From: Alcanivorax sp.
Lineage (GTDB): Bacteria; Pseudomonadota; Gammaproteobacteria; Pseudomonadales; Alcanivoracaceae
DNA: 64,000 bases
Assembly (NCBI RefSeq): GCF_017794965.1
Contig: NZ_CP051240.1
Span: forward strand, 186,001 to 250,000
Direction: 5' to 3'
Below are positions 57,902 to 64,000 of the stretch, in pieces (the stretch's first letter is position 1; each line of letters opens with the position of its first letter). Below the pieces are notes generated by a model that worked only from the letters and a program-made list of their open reading frames with translations, made no database searches and had not been told where the DNA came from. The position numbers were made by a program, and so were the translations under genes.

Positions 57902-59749
57902 TTACTCCCCGATCTGGCTCAGATCACGCACTGCGCCGCGGTCGGCACTGGTGGTCAGGGCCGCGTAGGCCTTCAGTGCCGTGGAGACGCGGCGGGGGCG
58001 GATCTCCTTGGGTTTGAATGCCAGCTTGCCGCGGTTTTCCATATGGGTGCGGCGGTGGGCCAGCTCCTCGTTGCTGATATCCAGATTGATGGTGCGGTTG
58101 GGGATGTCGATGGCGATGGTGTCGCCTTCTTCCACCAGCGCAATGGCGCCACCTTCTGCCGCTTCCGGAGAGGCGTGGCCGATGGACAGGCCAGAAGTGC
58201 CACCGGAGAAGCGACCATCGGTGAGCAGGGCGCACTGCTTGCCCAGCCCCTTGGATTTCAGATAGCTGGTGGGGTAGAGCATTTCCTGCATGCCCGGGCC
58301 GCCTTTCGGCCCTTCGTAGCGGATCACCACCACATCACCGGCCACGATCTGGTCGCCAAGAATGGCGCGGACCGCAGACTCCTGGGATTCGAACACCCGG
58401 GCACGGCCGGTGAAGGTGAGGATGGACTCGTCCACGCCCGCAGTCTTCACGATACAGCCGCGCTCGGCGATGTTGCCGTACAGCACCGCCAGCCCGCCGT
58501 CCTTGCTGTAGGCGTTCTCGTAGTTGCGGATGCAGCCGTTCTCGCGGTCATCGTCCAGGCTCTCCCAGCGGGTGTCCTGGCTGAAGGCGGTCTGGGTGCG
58601 GATGCCCGCCGGACCGGCGGTGAACATCTTGCGCACGCCTTCATCGCGGGTGCGCATGATGTCGTAATGCTCAAGGGCTTCGGCCACCGTGGCGGAATGC
58701 ACCATGGGGATATCCCGGTGCAGCAGACCGGCCCGATCCAGTTCACCGAGGATGCCCATGACGCCCCCGGCACGATGCACATCTTCCATGTGGAATTTCT
58801 GGGTGGCGGGGGCCACCTTGGACAGGCAAGGCACCTTGCGGCTCAGGCGGTCGATATCTTCCATGGTGAAGTCCACTTCCCCTTCCAGGGCAGCGGCCAG
58901 CAGGTGCAGAACCGTGTTGGTAGAGCCGCCCATGGCGATATCCAGGCTCATGGCGTTTTCGAAGGCCTGTACGTTGGCAATGTTGCGTGGCAGCACCGCT
59001 TCCACATCCTGCTCGTAGTAGAGCTTGGCGATATCCACGATGCGGCGACCCGCTTCCAGGAACAGCTCGCGGCGGTCCGCATGGGTAGCCAGCAGGGAGC
59101 CGTTACCGGGAAGGGACAGGCCCAGAGCTTCGGTGAGGCAGTTCATGGAGTTGGCGGTGAACATGCCGGAGCAGGAACCACAGGTGGGGCAGGCGGAGCG
59201 CTCTACTTCATTGACGGTTTCTTCATCCACGCTGTCATCGGCGGCCATGACCATGGCATCCACCAGATCCAGTTTGCCCTCTGCCAGCTTGGTCTTGCCA
59301 GCTTCCATGGGGCCACCGGATACGAAGATCACCGGGATGTTCAGGCGCATGGCGGCCATCAGCATTCCCGGGGTGATCTTGTCGCAGTTGGAGATGCACA
59401 CCAGCGCATCGGCGCAGTGGGCGTTGACCATGTATTCCACGGAATCGGCGATGATGTCGCGGCTGGGCAGGGAGTAGAGCATCCCGTCGTGGCCCATGGC
59501 GATGCCATCATCCACCGCGATGGTATTGAATTCCTTGGCGATCCCGCCGGCCTTTTCCACTTCGCCGGCGACCAGCTGGCCCATGTCCTTCAGGTGTACG
59601 TGACCGGGCACGAACTGGGTGAAGGAGTTGGCGATGGCGATGATCGGCTTGCCGAAGTCGCCGTCCTTCATGCCCGTGGCGCGCCACAGGGCGCGGGCGC
59701 CGGCCATATTGCGGCCATGGGTGGTAGTACGGGAGCGATACTGCGGCAT
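57902..59749 (-). CDS. ilvD: Dihydroxy-acid dehydratase
   Basis: 615 residues; third step of valine, leucine and isoleucine synthesis. Iron-sulfur and active-site motifs are ALVCISNCDKITPGMLMAAMRLNIP and SACPTCGSCSGMFTANSMNCLTEALGLSLPGNG, with DIAMGGSTNTVLHLLA and TDGRFSGGTSGLSIGHASPEAAEGG further on. N terminus MPQYRSRTTTHGRNMAGARALWRATGM is canonical. Monocistronic, with its own terminator. Confidence 0.97.
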   Translation of the reverse strand: MPQYRSRTTTHGRNMAGARALWRATGMKDGDFGKPIIAIANSFTQFVPGHVHLKDMGQLVAGEVEKAGGIAKEFNTIAVDDGIAMGHDGMLYSLPSRDIIADSVEYMVNAHCADALVCISNCDKITPGMLMAAMRLNIPVIFVSGGPMEAGKTKLAEGKLDLVDAMVMAADDSVDEETVNEVERSACPTCGSCSGMFTANSMNCLTEALGLSLPGNGSLLATHADRRELFLEAGRRIVDIAKLYYEQDVEAVLPRNIANVQAFENAMSLDIAMGGSTNTVLHLLAAALEGEVDFTMEDIDRLSRKVPCLSKVAPATQKFHMEDVHRAGGVMGILGELDRAGLLHRDIPMVHSATVAEALEHYDIMRTRDEGVRKMFTAGPAGIRTQTAFSQDTRWESLDDDRENGCIRNYENAYSKDGGLAVLYGNIAERGCIVKTAGVDESILTFTGRARVFESQESAVRAILGDQIVAGDVVVIRYEGPKGGPGMQEMLYPTSYLKSKGLGKQCALLTDGRFSGGTSGLSIGHASPEAAEGGAIALVEEGDTIAIDIPNRTINLDISNEELAHRRTHMENRGKLAFKPKEIRPRRVSTALKAYAALTTSADRGAVRDLSQIGE

Positions 59750-59942
59750 GGGAACCTCGTAATGGTCAGTAACTGTGCATAAGGGGAGACATTGTAACCC
59801 ACAGAGGGGGGGATCTTGTAGGCGCGATGCGCCGCGACATCTGGGCCGCTGGATTGTGGGAACTTCAGCTTGCTGGATGAATGCTGAGGTGATTGTGGTT
59901 CTTGCCTGGACGGCTGGTGGCCTGGCTGAGATTTTATCGCGC

Positions 59943-60154
59943 TATGACACGTGCTTGTCCTCGCCGGACGGGCCCAAAGGGGTGTAGCGCGACACCCCTC
60001 TGGACACCCCCGCGCCCCGACTCCGTTCGACCCGCTGCGCGGGCACACTCCGGTACTCACCCTGTGCCGGACGCAAAAAAGACTCGCTCCGCTCAGACAG
60101 GTTTTTTGCTCTACGCCGTCACAGGGCTGCGTTCCTCGACTCACTCTAACGGGG
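59943..60154. repeat. Structured repeat, copy B
   Basis: As copy A, with the first hairpin AGGGGTGT/ACACCCCT and the second hairpin CCCGC/GCGGG around TGC, where copy A has CCTGC/GCAGG. The long stem CCTGTGCCGG/CCGTCACAGG has one mismatch. Confidence 0.88.
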
Positions 60155-60353
60155 AAGATTCCGTGCTGATGGCATTGGTGCTTTTCATGCACAAACGGAA
60201 GAGGGTTACTGTGGGAGTGTCGGTTATTCGCTGCGCTCACCCCTTCGGGGCCGGCTTGCAGGCGTTCCTTCGCTTCGCTCGGTGAGGCGCGAATTCTGCG
60301 GTGACGGTGGCTCCCACTTAGCCGACATGACACCTGCTGATATTTCATCGCAC

Positions 60354-60563
60354 TATGATACGTGCGTGTCCTCGCCGGACGGGCCCAAAGGGGGAACTGG
60401 CTCCCCCTCTGGACTCCCCGCCACCCCGACTCCGTTCGACCCGCTCCGCGGGCACACTCCGGTACTCGCCCTGTGACGGACGCAAAAAAGACTCGCTCCG
60501 CTCAGACAGGTTTTTTGCTCTGCGCCATCACAGGGCTCCGTTCCTCGACTTACTCTAACGGGG
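60354..60563. repeat. Structured repeat, copy C
   Basis: The first hairpin is AGGGGGA/TCCCCCT (60389-60395 with 60402-60408), differing from copies A, B and E but still fully paired. The second hairpin is CCCGC/GCGGG around TCC. Ends ACTCTAACGGGG-like (TACTCTAACGGGG). Confidence 0.88.
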
Positions 60564-60864
60564 AAGATTCCGTGCTGATGGCATTGGTGCTTTTCATGCA
60601 CAAACGGAAGAGGGTTACTGTGGGAGTGTCGGTTATTCGCTGCGCTCACCCCTTCGGGGCCGGCTTGCAGGCGTTCCTTCGCTTCGCTCGGTGAGGCGCG
60701 AATTCTGCGGTGACGGTGGCTCCCTCTTTGCCGGTATTACACTCACTTTCACGTCATCGCGCCAAACAAACGTGCGAGTCCGACCTGAGTGTCGTGCTGG
60801 TAACCAGATCAAGGTATTGTAGTGTCCGGGATAACGGAAGAGATGAAGAAAGGGGGGAAGAGAG

Positions 60865-62058
60865 ATGGGGCGATTTATCCTGCTTCTTGTGTGCCTGGTA
60901 AGCCAGGCCGCGTGGGCTGCGAGTACGGCAACGACAAATGTTTTTCATCATGCCCAGAAAGGCGACAGCTTTGAGGTAGAGCGCTGGATACGTAAAGGAG
61001 GGAATCCCTCCTACGTGTATTTCAGCAAAGGCGAGAACGCGATGCAGCATGATAAACGCTACACGCCTGTCCATGCCGCTCTGGCTTGGGCAGGAGGCGA
61101 TCCCGTCGACGTTATTCGTGTGCTGCTGAAATACGATGCGGATATCGAATACTTCGCTGATGTAAATCTGAGATATGCAACCAGGGATTCCTATGGGATT
61201 CCGCCTCTGTATCGTGCAGTAAGTCGTGATCAAGTGGAATCTGCCCGCGCCTTGATCAGGGCGGGTGCGAAAACCCGCTACGACTATCGCCGCTTTGATG
61301 AACCGGAATTGGCAAAAGGCGACCCCTTTGATCCTGACGTGGTTTTTGCGGATTCCAGGAAAATGCAGCAATGGAAGGCGCGGGCAGCACTGACGAGTTA
61401 TGTGGAGTCCGCAGAGATGGCTACCATGCTGAGTCAGGAGAACGCCATTTCAATGGTGGAGCTGGGGGCTCTGCTTGCCCAGGGAAAACCTTATGGCCGT
61501 GAATTGGCGGCTAAACTGGGTGTTAGTCCGTTTGCCACGGGAAAGATTTATGGTGTGGATCCAGGGTATGCGGCGCTGGTGGGCGAGTTCCTGCAAGAAC
61601 TGGATGGTTACAACCGGAAAAGTGGGTCGCTCTCAGAAGAGGACCGTCAGTTACTCGCTTCGTTAAACAAGATGAAGGCGGGTTTGGCCAAGGAGCTGCT
61701 TCTTGCGGTGGATGAGAGTGGCTGCTCCCTGTCCGAGGATCTTTTCGTGGAAGGCGGGGTGAAGCTGAACCTGTTGATCATCGTTGCCGAATCCGGCGGA
61801 CCGGTCTGCTATCAATATTTTCAGCGAAAGGGTCTGGGCTGGCCGGATGATGTCAAAGCGGTGGGAGCTGGCCCATTGCATGTGGCTGTCCGTTTCAATA
61901 ACAGCAATCTTGCCAAGTGGCTGATTGAGCAAGACCCAGGTCTGCTCGACAGCAAGGACAATGAAGGTCGCCGGCCGCTGCTGTATTCCCAGAATGAGGG
62001 GATGGTCAGGTTCCTGCTTCAGAATGGGGCGACACCGCCCGAAGCGTGGAAGGATTAA
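60865..62058 (+). CDS. Exported ankyrin-repeat protein
   Basis: 397 residues with a signal peptide (MGRFILLLVCLVSQAAWA). Ankyrin-type units are visible near residues 28-48 (FHHAQKGDSFEVERWIRKGGNPS), 69-92 (RYTPVHAALAWAGGDPVDVIRVLLKYDADI), 108-130 (GIPPLYRAVSRDQVESARALIRAGAKT) and 330-390 (AGPLHVAVRFNNSNLAKWLIEQDPGLLDSKDNEGRRPLL, GMVRFLLQNGATP). The middle 200 residues have no recognised motif. Codon use looks somewhat less GC-rich than its neighbours, and the gene is framed by structured repeats B/C and D, suggesting acquisition. Function unknown. Confidence 0.82.
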   Translation: MGRFILLLVCLVSQAAWAASTATTNVFHHAQKGDSFEVERWIRKGGNPSYVYFSKGENAMQHDKRYTPVHAALAWAGGDPVDVIRVLLKYDADIEYFADVNLRYATRDSYGIPPLYRAVSRDQVESARALIRAGAKTRYDYRRFDEPELAKGDPFDPDVVFADSRKMQQWKARAALTSYVESAEMATMLSQENAISMVELGALLAQGKPYGRELAAKLGVSPFATGKIYGVDPGYAALVGEFLQELDGYNRKSGSLSEEDRQLLASLNKMKAGLAKELLLAVDESGCSLSEDLFVEGGVKLNLLIIVAESGGPVCYQYFQRKGLGWPDDVKAVGAGPLHVAVRFNNSNLAKWLIEQDPGLLDSKDNEGRRPLLYSQNEGMVRFLLQNGATPPEAWKD

Positions 62059-62132
62059 TTGGCTGGCTGTTTCTCCTGATGATAGTGGCTCTCTTCCTGG
62101 AGGGCGCCGCTCTCGTTGATATGTCATTGCAC

Positions 62133-62342
62133 TATGACACGTGTGTGTCCTCGCCAGACGGGCCCAAAGGGGGAACTGGCTCCCCCTCTGGACTCCCGGC
62201 CACCCCGACTCCGTTCGGCCTGCTCCGCAGGCACACTCCGGTACTCGCCCTGTGACGGACGCAAAAAAGACTCGCTCCGCTCAGACAGGTTTTTTGCTCT
62301 ACGCCGTCACAGGGCTGCGTTCCTCGACTCACTCTAACGGGG
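62133..62342. repeat. Structured repeat, copy D
   Basis: First hairpin AGGGGGA/TCCCCCT as in copy C, second hairpin CCTGC/GCAGG around TCC as in copies A and E, so the two hairpin variants are mixed independently between copies. Begins 75 bases after the ankyrin gene. Confidence 0.88.
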
Positions 62343-62586
62343 CAAGGTGGAAGCTGCCGTGCTGATGGCATTGGCGTTCTTTCTCGCACAAACGTAGAAG
62401 ATGGCTGTAGGAGTGCCGGTTATTCGCTGCGCTCACCCCTTCGGGGCCGCCTGGCAGGTGTTCCTTCGCTTCGCTCGGTGAGGCGCTAAATCTGCGGTAA
62501 TCGTGGCTCCCTCTTAGCTGAACCTCACCCGCTTTAGTGGACACCTTTTCCTAACCAAAGGAGGAAGAAGTACCAAGTCGATGGGG
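62343..62586. other. Non-coding tail of repeat copy D before hicB
   Basis: GCTGATGGCATTGGCGTTC..., GGTTATTCGCTGCGCTCACCCCTTCGGGGCCG and GTTCCTTCGCTTCGCTCGGTGAGGCG are the same trailer seen after copies B and C, more diverged. No gene recognised. Confidence 0.6.
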
Positions 62587-62961
62587 TTATCTAGAGGAGC
62601 GGTTCTTACCCCGGGCTTGCTCGCCAAGTTTTACCAAGTAGCTTTCCAGGGCCGTTCTGACCAGATCGTTAAGGCTTTTGTGCTCCCGGCTGGCTGCTTC
62701 GGCGGCGGCCAGGTGCATGGCGTGACCGACTCTGACGTTGAAGGTGCCCTTACAGGGTTTTTCCGGTTTGATGTCTTGGGCTTCGCACTCGCTCAGGTAG
62801 TCATCGACGGCCTCATGAAATGCGGCCTGTAGTTCTGCCACTGTCTCCCCTTCGTAGTTCACCAGAGCCTGCAGGTAGAGCAGCTTACCGTACAGGATGT
62901 TGTCTTCCGGGCTGGCCTCAATGGAGCCGATATAGCCCCGGTATTTCATTTCATTTGCCAT
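62587..62961 (-). CDS. hicB: HicB-type antitoxin
   Basis: 124 residues. The partly degenerate RNase-H-like HicB fold is seen in MKYRGYIGSIEASPEDNILYGKLLYLQALVNYEGETVAELQAAFHEAVDDYLSECEA. A ribbon-helix-helix DNA-binding domain follows (GTFNVRVGHAMHLAAAEAASREHKSLNDLVRTALESYL). It neutralises HicA and should repress its own promoter. The ATG shares a base with the hicA stop. Confidence 0.92.
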   Translation of the reverse strand: MANEMKYRGYIGSIEASPEDNILYGKLLYLQALVNYEGETVAELQAAFHEAVDDYLSECEAQDIKPEKPCKGTFNVRVGHAMHLAAAEAASREHKSLNDLVRTALESYLVKLGEQARGKNRSSR

Positions 62962-63209
62962 CAGATCAGCCCTCCGTTCTCGAGCTTTTCGATAATTTGC
63001 CTGCGTGCGTATTTCTTCAATTCATTACCCGGGTGTGGTTTGTGAAGATTGATCATGTCTGCGGGATTGCCATTGCTGAATTTCACCCTTGATCCGCGAC
63101 CTTCCTGTTTCTCGTAACCCAAACGGTGCAAAAGTTTCTCCAGCTCTTGCCAGGTAAAGCTGCCGTTCAGGTTCCGCAGCCTGGCAATCAGCTTTTCAGG
63201 TTTTGACAT
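62961..63209 (-). CDS. hicA: HicA-type mRNA interferase toxin
   Basis: 82 residues with a double-stranded-RNA-binding-like fold: FTWQELEKLLHRLGYEKQEGRGSRVKFSNG, then INLHKPHPGNELKKYARRQIIEKLENGGL with the catalytic His region. Toxin-first order with a one-base overlap is typical for hicAB. RBS AGGGAGGACAAGG precedes the ATG. Confidence 0.92.
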   Translation of the reverse strand: MSKPEKLIARLRNLNGSFTWQELEKLLHRLGYEKQEGRGSRVKFSNGNPADMINLHKPHPGNELKKYARRQIIEKLENGGLI

Positions 63210-63254
63210 TCCTTGTCCTCCCTAAGGTGTAGGCTAGGTAATCACTGGCTCTTA

Positions 63255-63274
63255 TGCAACTGTAAATGGTTGCA
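63255..63274. promoter_or_regulatory. Dyad in the hicAB promoter region (candidate HicB operator)
   Basis: TGCAAC (63255-63260) and GTTGCA (63269-63274) are a perfect inverted repeat with an 8-base spacer, about 46 bases upstream of hicA on its 5' side. Position suits autorepression by the HicB ribbon-helix-helix domain. Confidence 0.6.
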
Positions 63275-63330
63275 ATAGGGGGCAAGGCTGTAATGAGGGT
63301 GGACGTAGCATTGAACCTGCAGGATGGTTT

Positions 63331-63541
63331 CCCCGTTAGAGTGAGTCGAGGAACGGAGCCCTGTGACGGCGTAGAGCAAAAAACCTGTCTGAGCGGAGCG
63401 AGTCTTTTTTTGCGTCCGTCACAGGGTGAGTACCGGAGTGTGCCTGCGGAGCAGGCCGAACGGAGTCGGGGCGCGGGGGAGTCCAGAGGGGTGTCGCGCA
63501 GCACCCCTTTGGGCCCGTCCGGCGAGGACAAGCACGGTTAT
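63331..63541. repeat. Structured repeat, copy E (inverted orientation)
   Basis: Reverse complement of copies A-D, from CCCCGTTAGAGT to GGCGAGGACAAGCACGG. First hairpin AGGGGTG/CACCCCT with an 8-base loop, second hairpin CCTGC/GCAGG. One extra T lengthens the T-tract (T7). It sits upstream of hicAB, so hicAB lies between inverted copies D and E. Confidence 0.88.
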
Positions 63542-63645
63542 CGGTGCGAAATGATTTCAGGTAGGCAGCATGTCATCCAGGCAGGAGCCACAATCCCTTC
63601 CTAATCGCCATGCAAGCACAAGCATAGGCTCCCGCGGCGATAGCC

Positions 63646-64000
63646 CTACAACGGCTTAACAAACACCTTCGAATTCCGCTGCCAGTTATACAGCGACTGC
63701 CGGGCCCCCGGCAGTGCATCCACCCCGGCCGCTTCAAAGCCCTGCTGTTGAAACCAGTGGGCGGTGAGCGTGGTGAGCACGAACAGGCTGTTCAGTCCCT
63801 GCTCCCGTGCCCGCCGTTCCACATACCCAAGCAGCTGCGCGCCGCGCTCGCCTTTGCGATAGCTGGGATGCACGGCCACGCAGGCCAGTTCGCCGGTCTT
63901 GTCATCCGGGAACGGGTAGAGGGCGGCGCAGGCGATGACCATGCCGTCCCGCTCGGTGATGGCGAAGCGGTGGATTTCGGTTTCCAGCAGTTCCCGTGAA
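63646..64000 (-). CDS. argA: N-acetylglutamate synthase, C-terminal acetyltransferase domain (gene clipped by window edge)
   Basis: The frame is open to the right edge and the visible 117 residues begin SRELLETEIHRFAITERDGMVIACAALYPF. The GNAT motif A region is GELACVAVHPSYRKGERGAQLLGYVERRAREQGLNSLFVLTTLTAHWFQQQGFEAAG, and the C terminus is LPGARQSLYNWQRNSKVFVKPL, all characteristic of classical ArgA. First step of arginine synthesis from glutamate. The N-terminal kinase-like domain lies outside the window. Confidence 0.92.
   Translation of the reverse strand, partial: SRELLETEIHRFAITERDGMVIACAALYPFPDDKTGELACVAVHPSYRKGERGAQLLGYVERRAREQGLNSLFVLTTLTAHWFQQQGFEAAGVDALPGARQSLYNWQRNSKVFVKPL

Larger units (their letters stand above)
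59750..60864. repeat. Repeat-dominated 1.1-kb gap containing structured repeat copies B and C
   Basis: No gene. Copy B of the structured repeat is 59943-60154 and copy C 60354-60563. Each is followed by the same sequence of about 170 bases (GAAGATTCCGTGCTGATGGCATTGG to GTGACGGTGGCTCCC), so the two form a direct repeat with a 411-base period ending near 60724. The last 140 bases before the ankyrin gene are unique and should hold its promoter. Confidence 0.85.

Noticed and set aside
57743..59782. A 679-codon plus-strand frame opposite ilvD
   Set aside because: Antisense to a complete IlvD, composition glycine/histidine-rich and without motifs.
60000..60700. Small coding genes inside the structured repeats (several frames of 60-130 codons)
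   Set aside because: Frames are not conserved between the five copies, hairpin-compensated changes alter them freely, and none has a ribosome site.

Overview
The window looks like a chromosomal segment of a marine-type gammaproteobacterium related to Alcanivorax and Pseudomonas. The evidence is the hem gene order argH-algZ-algR-hemC-hemD-hemX-hemY, the lptM-lysA / dapF-DUF484-xerC-HAD block, the ptsP-lgt-thyA-folA series and moderately high G+C. There are no rRNA or tRNA genes and no CRISPR array. Genus assignment is an inference from gene order.

Layout. 1-7.7 kb: a clipped phnA-type gene, then vitamin B12 salvage (cobU; cobT-cobC on the other strand) and a cobalamin-riboswitch-controlled uptake operon btuB-btuF-btuC-btuD. 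7.7-10.1 kb: slyD, moaA, beta-carbonic anhydrase. 10.5-18.6 kb: a copper-resistance island (copL-like, multicopper oxidase copA and copB; DUF411 lipoprotein; P-type ATPase, methyltransferase and cupredoxin), with two MerR/CueR-type promoters having 19-bp spacers. 18.7-29.8 kb: outer-membrane YfaZ-like protein, imelysin-like lipoprotein, HAD, rppH-ptsP, an M20 peptidase, NRDE, TauE, lgt-thyA, folA. 30-35.4 kb: OsmC, membrane protein, DUF6231, a Fur-type hemP and HemS-like pair, yqcC, HAD. 35.4-36.6 kb: a complete IS110-family element. 37.3-47.6 kb: xerC, DUF484, dapF, a 4.9-kb insert (rlmJ, nhaC, two outer-membrane proteins), lysA, lptM, argH. 47.7-54.3 kb: algZ-algR, TRL-like lipoprotein, hemCDXY. 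54.5-59.8 kb: ferredoxin-type reductase, MAPEG, DsbA-like protein, ilvD. 59.8-64 kb: repeat-rich region with an ankyrin protein, hicAB, and argA running off the right edge.

The most unusual content is non-coding. (1) The IS110 element has an upstream region that folds like a bridge RNA. It carries short stretches identical to its own integration site and to its own right end, with a CT core, and it sits inside a dispersed genomic repeat. (2) A roughly 210-bp structured repeat occurs five times (36.8, 59.9, 60.4, 62.1 and, inverted, 63.3 kb), and two of its hairpins show compensatory changes between copies. (3) Tandem arrays with a strict 7-bp period but unrelated sequences (GAGCTAC, GCGTGTT, GGCGTCA, TTCGAAA-like, AACTTTG, TTCATTA) recur between genes. 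Many form inverted arms around a GC-rich core, and one has overwritten the junction of the DUF484 and xerC genes.

Coordinates and alignments were read by eye. No database search or folding program was run, so family names rest on recognised motifs and on gene context.
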